A program made the position numbers and the translations under genes. Of a stretch of DNA of 64,000 bases, positions 63,856 to 64,000 are shown one piece after another; within the stretch, counting starts at the first letter, position 1; the number at the start of each line of letters is the position of its first letter. The notes below the pieces were generated by a model, which was given only the letters and a program-made list of their open reading frames with translations, made no database searches and was not told the DNA's origin. This DNA is from Desulfuromusa kysingii (GTDB taxonomy: Bacteria > Desulfobacterota > Desulfuromonadia > Desulfuromonadales > Geopsychrobacteraceae), in the NCBI RefSeq assembly GCF_900107645.1, contig NZ_FNQN01000012.1:1-64000 (forward strand), read 5' to 3'.

Positions 63856-64000
63856 TCAGGTGAGGTCTTGGCGGGTTAAGTTCAATCGTTGCAGGTGGCG
63901 ATATAATGTCGCTCTATGGACACCCAGATATCGGGCCGCAGCAGACAGATTACCGTCTGAGGCTTGAAATGCCTGACGGATAAGGTCTGCGGATAAATCA
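63856..64000 (-). CDS. Sigma-54-dependent activator, C-terminal Fis domain (partial)
   Basis: The minus strand from the window edge encodes 47 residues ending at TGA 63856-63858: LIRQAFQASDGNLSAAARYL, then GVHRATLYRHLQRLNL. This is the Fis-type helix-turn-helix that ends NtrC-family activators; the AAA+ and sensory parts lie beyond the window. It is transcribed toward the hsp20 genes and is the natural candidate to bind the palindromes just past its stop codon. Confidence 0.85.
   Translation of the reverse strand, partial: DLSADLIRQAFQASDGNLSAAARYLGVHRATLYRHLQRLNLTRQDLT

Overview
The window looks like chromosomal DNA of a mesophilic, anaerobic deltaproteobacterium of the Desulfuromonadales type (Desulfuromonas/Geobacter/Pelobacter relatives). 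This is inferred from gene content, not from a marker gene: many response regulators with unusual output domains (REC-PATAN-DnaJ-TPR, REC-PilZ-GAF, REC-BTAD), sigma-54 activators, a B12-binding radical SAM protein, tripartite tricarboxylate (TTT) transporters, a Tat-exported molybdoenzyme with NrfD and four-cluster ferredoxin partners, and GatCAB. Most genes lie on the minus strand.

Layout. 1-2170: tRNA-Lys(CTT), tRNA-Gln(CTG) and tRNA-Ser(CGA), with a parDE toxin-antitoxin pair and a broken serine-recombinase gene between them, plus degenerate direct repeats and hairpins; this is an old mobile-DNA site. 2172-21301: a long minus-strand housekeeping block (tadA, glpQ, response regulator, glnE, mtnA, gatB, gatA, gatC, mrp, BTAD regulator, pcrA, ClC channel). 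21671-31990: two divergent TTT transporter operons; one carries abrB-like, rraA and tauE-like genes, the other a CitA/CitB-type two-component system. 32010-41853: a Tat-exported molybdopterin oxidoreductase module (ferredoxin, NrfD, catalytic subunit, small acidic exported protein, then tatA and moaE) preceded by its own PhnD-like binding protein, histidine kinase and sigma-54 activator. A clear -24/-12 promoter and two upstream dyads link the activator to the operon. 42454-46954: a TolC-MacA-MacB export operon. 47017-52188: an aspartate/glutamate racemase, a palindrome-rich spacer, and a small array of integron gene cassettes with two recognisable attC sites and no integrase. The array carries a CENP-V/GFA protein, a single-chain restriction-modification enzyme and a membrane protein of unknown function. 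52370-58173: glmS, glmU, a coiled-coil protein and a DUF4080-type B12 radical SAM protein. 58199-64000: a REC-PilZ-GAF protein, a small thioredoxin-fold protein, clpB, two hsp20 genes and, cut by the window edge, the Fis-type C-terminus of a sigma-54 activator next to three tandem palindromes.

The least ordinary parts are the integrase-less cassette cluster with its single-chain R-M enzyme (48.3-52.2 kb), the self-contained oxyanion-sensing and molybdoenzyme module with a readable sigma-54 control region (32-41.9 kb), and the apparent sigma-54/UAS control of a small heat-shock protein operon at the right edge (63.6-64 kb). All functional statements come from motifs and context read by eye; no database search was run.
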